Notes under the pieces: generated by a model
Databases searched by the model: none
What the model was told of the DNA's origin: nothing
Seen by the model: the letters and a program-made list of their open reading frames with translations, nothing else
In this document: positions 43,401-49,400 of the stretch, one piece after another
Layout of the letters: every line of letters begins with the position of its first letter
Position numbering within the stretch: the stretch's first letter is position 1
Assembly: GCA_037043455.1 (NCBI GenBank)
Contig: JAWPHD010010338.1
Coordinates: 30,736 to 94,735 of the forward strand
Origin: Cyrtodaria siliqua
Lineage: Eukaryota; Mollusca; Bivalvia; Adapedonta; Hiatellidae
DNA: 64,000 nt
Direction: 5' to 3'
Position numbers and translations under genes: made by a program

Positions 43401-46400
43401 TTTTGTAATTTGTTCATTCATAATTTCGAGGTGTCTGAATCTGGATTTCACAAAAAATGCAAACATTTTACACAAAACACTAGTTTATTAATCAGTTTCG
43501 AGGAGGTTTTATGTGTATTTCATTGCTAAAATATGTTTTTAATGTATATGGCAGTTCATCTTTTCAAAATCAATTAAAACAAGAGGGCCATGATGGCCCT
43601 ATATTGCTCACCCGAGTAAATCTGAACCATTACAAGAGGGCCAAGATGGCCCTAAAGCGATCACCTGAGTACTGGCACATTATCGAACTTCTTCGAAATC
43701 TTATGGTCATATAAAATCTGTAGTTCCAGAGAAGAAGACTTTAATGTGTTTCCTATATATGTCTATGTAAAACTGTGACCCTCGGAGTGGGGTCAAATTT
43801 TATCCAAGGGTCACCATTTGAACAAACTTGATCGAGGACCATAATCTTATAGTAAATACAAAATATTAAACCTCTGGCTCTTGCAGTTTCAGAGAAGATT
43901 GTTTTTTTCCTATATATATGTCTATATAAAACTGTGACCCCTGGGGCGCGGCCAAGTTTGACACCAGGGTCACCATTTGCACAAACTTGGTAGAGGACCA
44001 TAAGCTTATAGCAAATGCAAAATATTAAACCTCTGGCTCTTGCAGTTCCAGAGAAGAAGATTTTTAAGTTTTTCACTATACATCTCTATGTAAAACATGT
44101 GACCCTTGGGCGGGGCCAAATGTGACCCGAGGGTCACCATTTGAACAAACTTGGTAAAGGACCATAAGCTTATATTAAATGCAAAATATCAAACCTCTGG
44201 CTCTTGTAGTTTCCGAGAAGATTTTTTAATTTCTTTTCCTATACAAGTCTATGTAAAACTGTGACACCCGGGGCGGGGACAAATTTGACCCCAGGGTCAC
44301 CATTTGAACAAACTAAGTAGAGGACCATAAGCTGATGCTACATGTAATACATGAGAGCTCCTTGCCATGTGGTTCCAGAGAAAAAGATTTTTTTCAGTTT
44401 TTCCCAATAAAAGCCTATGTAAATCTGTGACCCCGGGGCGGGGCCAAATGTGACCCCTGGGTCACCATTTGAACAAACTTGGTAGAGGACCATAAGCTTA
44501 TAGCATATGCAAAATATTAAACCTCTGGCTCTTGCAGTTTCAGAGAAGAAGATTTTTTAAGTTTTTCCCTATACATGTCTATGTAAAACATGTGACCCTT
44601 GGGGCGGGGCCAAATGTGACTCGAGGTTCACCATTTGAACAAAATTGGTAAAGGACCATAAGCTTATAGTAAATGCAAAATATCAAATCTCTGGCTCTTG
44701 TAGTTTCCGAGAAGAAGATTTTTTTTTTTTTTTTTATATATAAGTCTATGTAAAACTGTGACCCCCGGGGTGGGGACAAATTTGACCCCAGGGTCACCAT
44801 TTGAACAAACTTAGTAGAGGACCATAAGCTGATGCTACACGTAATACATGAGACCTCTGTGCCTTGAGGTTTCAGAGAAGAAGATTGTTTAATTTTTTTT
44901 CCTTTATGTCTATATGAAAAACATGCAAAATTTCAATATACAAACTTTGGACCCCCGGGGCATGGCCATTTTTGACTCCGGGGACTTCATTTGAACAAAC
45001 TTGATAGTCTAGGCGTTGGCGATCATTTTAAAAGAAAAACTGTTGAAATCTGTCCAGCTGTTCTTGAGAAGAAGATTTTTTAAGGTTTCGACCATATATG
45101 GTAATGGTGGCCATCTTGGATGTCACGCTGACCTAATTTTAACAAATCTAAAAAGCATTCATCTAAGGATCATCCACGTGAAGTTTGGTCAAAATTGGCC
45201 ACGCGGTTTCTGAGGAGAAGTCGTTTGAAGCAAAAGTTAACAACGGACGACATCGACGGACGGCGACGGACGAAGAGTGATCCCAATAGCTCACCTTTGA
45301 GCCTTCGGCTCAGGTGAGCTAAAAATGACGTAAAGATAAGCGAATGTTATGGGTTTTTGCAGTTCCGGAATTATGAAAAAACGGCATGTTCTGAACTTAT
45401 ATAAAGGCCTGTCTATACATCTTAATGTACCATTCCTGCTGTCATTAGGTTCAGCTAGTTCATTTAGGCAAACATGCGATGTAAAAACTTTCCAGATATT
45501 GGGGGTTCGGAAACATATATATATAAATAATTTTTATTAACATTGTTTGATTTTATTCATTTCTTAGTGTACCAGATATAAACCAAATCTCTTATTTTCA
45601 CATTTAAGATAAATTTATACATAAAACTCTAGAAGAAATATGGCTTGGGCCATTAGAGCCAAATGGCTCCAATTTCTCCTATTTGGCTCCAACTTTTTTC
45701 ATTTGTCGCAAGTGATTGGTGCAAGAAAAAAATTGGCCAGAGGAGGCCCTGGATGGGTAGTTATCATTCAATGACTATCTACTAAATAAGTCATGAGGGT
45801 GTTATCCCACTTTTTCATATGCCAGATTCAGCTTAAGTTTAGAGCGTATTCTGTACCAAGACCGGCATCCGGGATGCTGAATGTTGGATTTGGACACCTT
45901 TTTGTATGCTGGATGCTCAGCCAATAAGAGGTTAATTGGTACGCCAAATCGAGTCTTATTTATAGCGTACTCTGGACACTATGTGGGAGTGGGGTTACAT
46001 ACTCAGTTATGTTAACAGTTTGCATAAGACAGAAAATAATAACTTCACACAATCACTTCCTTCTCAGCTTTACAGAATATTCCTACACTATAAAAGAGAT
46101 TACATCATTACCTTGACGTAGGTTCCCTTATCGGCTGTGTCTCCCAACTCAAGGTATGCTGTAGAGCTCCCAGGTACCTGGAGCAGGTCCTTGATCAGCT
46201 CGTTGTACACCTCATACATCTCCATGGAGATGATGGGACTCTGACGCTTCACACGCGTGTCTGCCATGTAGCGCTCTGAAATGTTAGAATATCATTAATA
46301 CACTGTGTTTATTAAAGAAACTAACCTGCCAAATAACGCCGGTAAAATTACATTATAGAACCATTTATCAAAACTCCACCCAGGTGTTCAGGTCATATAA

Positions 46401-49400
46401 TAATGTATATGTGCCAATTAAAAGTATAGGTTTATTCATGGGTTCTTAAAATACCTGTGATTGAATATGCATGAAATGAATTATGAGTTGGTAACTCTTT
46501 ATTTGACGCTCCACTTTTGGGGTTTGATCTGACTGGTTAAAGCCGTTTATATTGTGTCTGTAGAGTTATATATACACCTAACCATTAGTAGGTTTAGAAA
46601 GGTGTACATCTGTTGTAAAATGTGCCTGTTGATGTGGGAATAGGGATTTTACTACACTGTATCTGTTAACCAAGAGTATACTTTCAATTACATATTGCAG
46701 TAAAGTGTCCAATATCACAAGATTATAATATAAAGTGTTGCAATGCTCCCTGACTTGCTCTGATTCAAGCCATGGACATGCCAAATCGACCACAACACCC
46801 CTTAGACTAATAAGGAACACTGTTTATATCCTGTTTTACAATTCCGTATTGTTTCTAATTAGCGCCCCCAGGGCGTGACATTTTCTGAAAAGGGGGCGCT
46901 TATTAGAACGTTTTTCGTAAGCCAGTACACATTTTGATTTCCTTATATAATGCTAAAAAATGCTGTGTTACTGAAATATGGAATTAAATTCATAAGTGTG
47001 TGTATACTGTTTTCTTGGATTTTAACCACTTTTCTTGGATATAAACCACTTTTACACCTCAAGGTAAGATTTTTTTTTTAAAGTTAGGGTGGGGGGAGCT
47101 AATTAGAGGGGGAATCAATACGGTACTTCACTTAAAGGGACACTGTCCACAAGTAAGCAGATATTGAGCATAACCAAAAACTGTCTGACTTTTATTCAGT
47201 GAAATGTATACATGAAAACTTGAGCATAGACCCAAAGAAGTCTGTAGTAATACAAGCGTGAATTTGAAGAAAAAAAAGTTATAATTATTATTTGTAAATA
47301 ATGTGGGACCCACTTTATTTACCTTTTCTGCTGATCATGTGACTTCCATTAGCGCATTAGGTTTTCTACCTAGTATTTATTGCGTAATATGTATAGCCCG
47401 CTTAGCTCAGTCAGGAGCAACGTCGACAATCTCGTGCTCACTATTATTACACGAGAGTGTAATTTTAGTTTGGGCTAGAGTTCAAACGCACAAAGCGGCA
47501 TTTCTTTTTTTGCACCGCAATTGACTTCCGTTAAACAATCTTGCAATTAAATTGTAAATAATCAATAATGTTTAGTGTGTAATGTTTGTGAACGTAATTA
47601 GTGTGTGTTTTATAAGCTAAAAGTTACAGACATTGTCCCTTTAACAACTTACACTATTATGTTTTAACTTGTTATCTTTAATACTGTTATTCTTTCATTT
47701 CACTCATTTACTTACTATGCACAGATGAACAGCAGCACATAACACTTTAAAGAGAGTGTTGCAGGATGTAAAGATTAGGAAATAGAATGTAATTAGTCTT
47801 CAAAGTTATTTATTTATTATTTCTTGTCAGATGGAGGGTTTATTAACCTTAGGACTACTAGAAACATGAATTTATTTGTTTCTGGACTAAATGTCATGGT
47901 AAACAAACATTGTTACATTACTTTTCAAGTGTGTTGCTAGCGTATATTATGATGAACATTAACATAGTTACATGAGTTTTTGTGTGGTGCGTGCAAAGCA
48001 AATGAGTGGCGAGTGCTGAGCAAGTGAGTGGGAAAGGTTGAGCAAGTGAGTGGCGAGTGCTGAGAAAGTGAGTGGGAAGGGTTGAGCAAGTGAATGAGTG
48101 GTGAGAAAGTGGTAATTGCTAAGACGGTGGTGAGTGCTAAGCAAGAGTAAGTAGTGAGTGCTGAGCAAGTGGTAAGTGCTGAATCATTGGTGAGTGCTGA
48201 GTCAGTGGTGAGTGGTGATCAAGTGGTAATGGTGAGCAAGTGGTAATGGTGAGCAAGTGGTAATAACTGTGCAATGCGAGTATGTGTTTGTTTAGTGAAT
48301 AATAACACAACTGTGTTTAATTTTTCTGTGGATGTTAAAAGAAAAAATAGTTCAGATATAAATTTACAAACATAAAATCGATCAAACGTATAAGTACCTC
48401 CTTGCAAGCGTGTAAATAAAGCATCGAAGATCATTGGTACTATTCCAGCTCTGGATGTACCTTCCCCTGCCAGTGTGTATGTCTTTCCAGAACCACTCTC
48501 TCCTGTCACGATTAGGGATACGTTGAAACCTGCCAGAAAGTAGTCCAAGAGGTCATCAACGGAGCTACTAAATATGTCCAGATTTGAGGCATCTTGTCTG
48601 TGTAGTGACTTGAAACTGTAATGAGAAAAAATTAAATTGACTTGAAGGGACACATGCCAATCTTGCTTTACTTGTAACCAAAATAATTTTGAAAGCAAGA
48701 TTCTTTTCATGCTCTTATAGTGAAAGTTAAACAAAGTGGAGGATCTATAAGTACTTTATTAAAATGAAAATAATGGAATTCATTGAAGAGAAATAACTGT
48801 AGCAAAAATGTTAACACTGTATTTTTTTTTTACACACAATATTGGCATATTACAGACACCTATCAACATTAATGACTACGGTAAATTCACCATTGGAGAA
48901 AATGTTATATACCATTTTAACGATCCTAACCCAATAAATCTCAAAACTAGTGAAATGCTGTCAATTTTAGAAACTACAAAATATATATATAAAATAACTT
49001 GCAGCTTTATTGAATAGTGAGGTAGGAATGAATGAATGAATGAGAGGAGAAAAACATAACCAGAATTTTTTCCTTTGTAGACATTTTGTTCTTTTTGACA
49101 CACAGCAGATTGATGTAAAATTAAAAGTTCTTCCCTTTTTTAATGCAAAAATATTAAATGTTTTGGTGCATCTTTTTTTTCTTTTTTTAAAATTAAAATA
49201 GAAACAAAACTCCAAACTATCTTAAACAAGAGATAGGTGTTCCAAAGTATGATAGCTGTCAGTGCATTAAGAAAGTAAGAAACTGAATCAAATGCAAAAA
49301 CTGATGAAGTCCCTGAAACATAAAATACAGGGTACATATATATATATTTTTACTAGTGATTTGCAGTGTAAATGTTTTCCAGATGTATTTTTGGTTGGTT

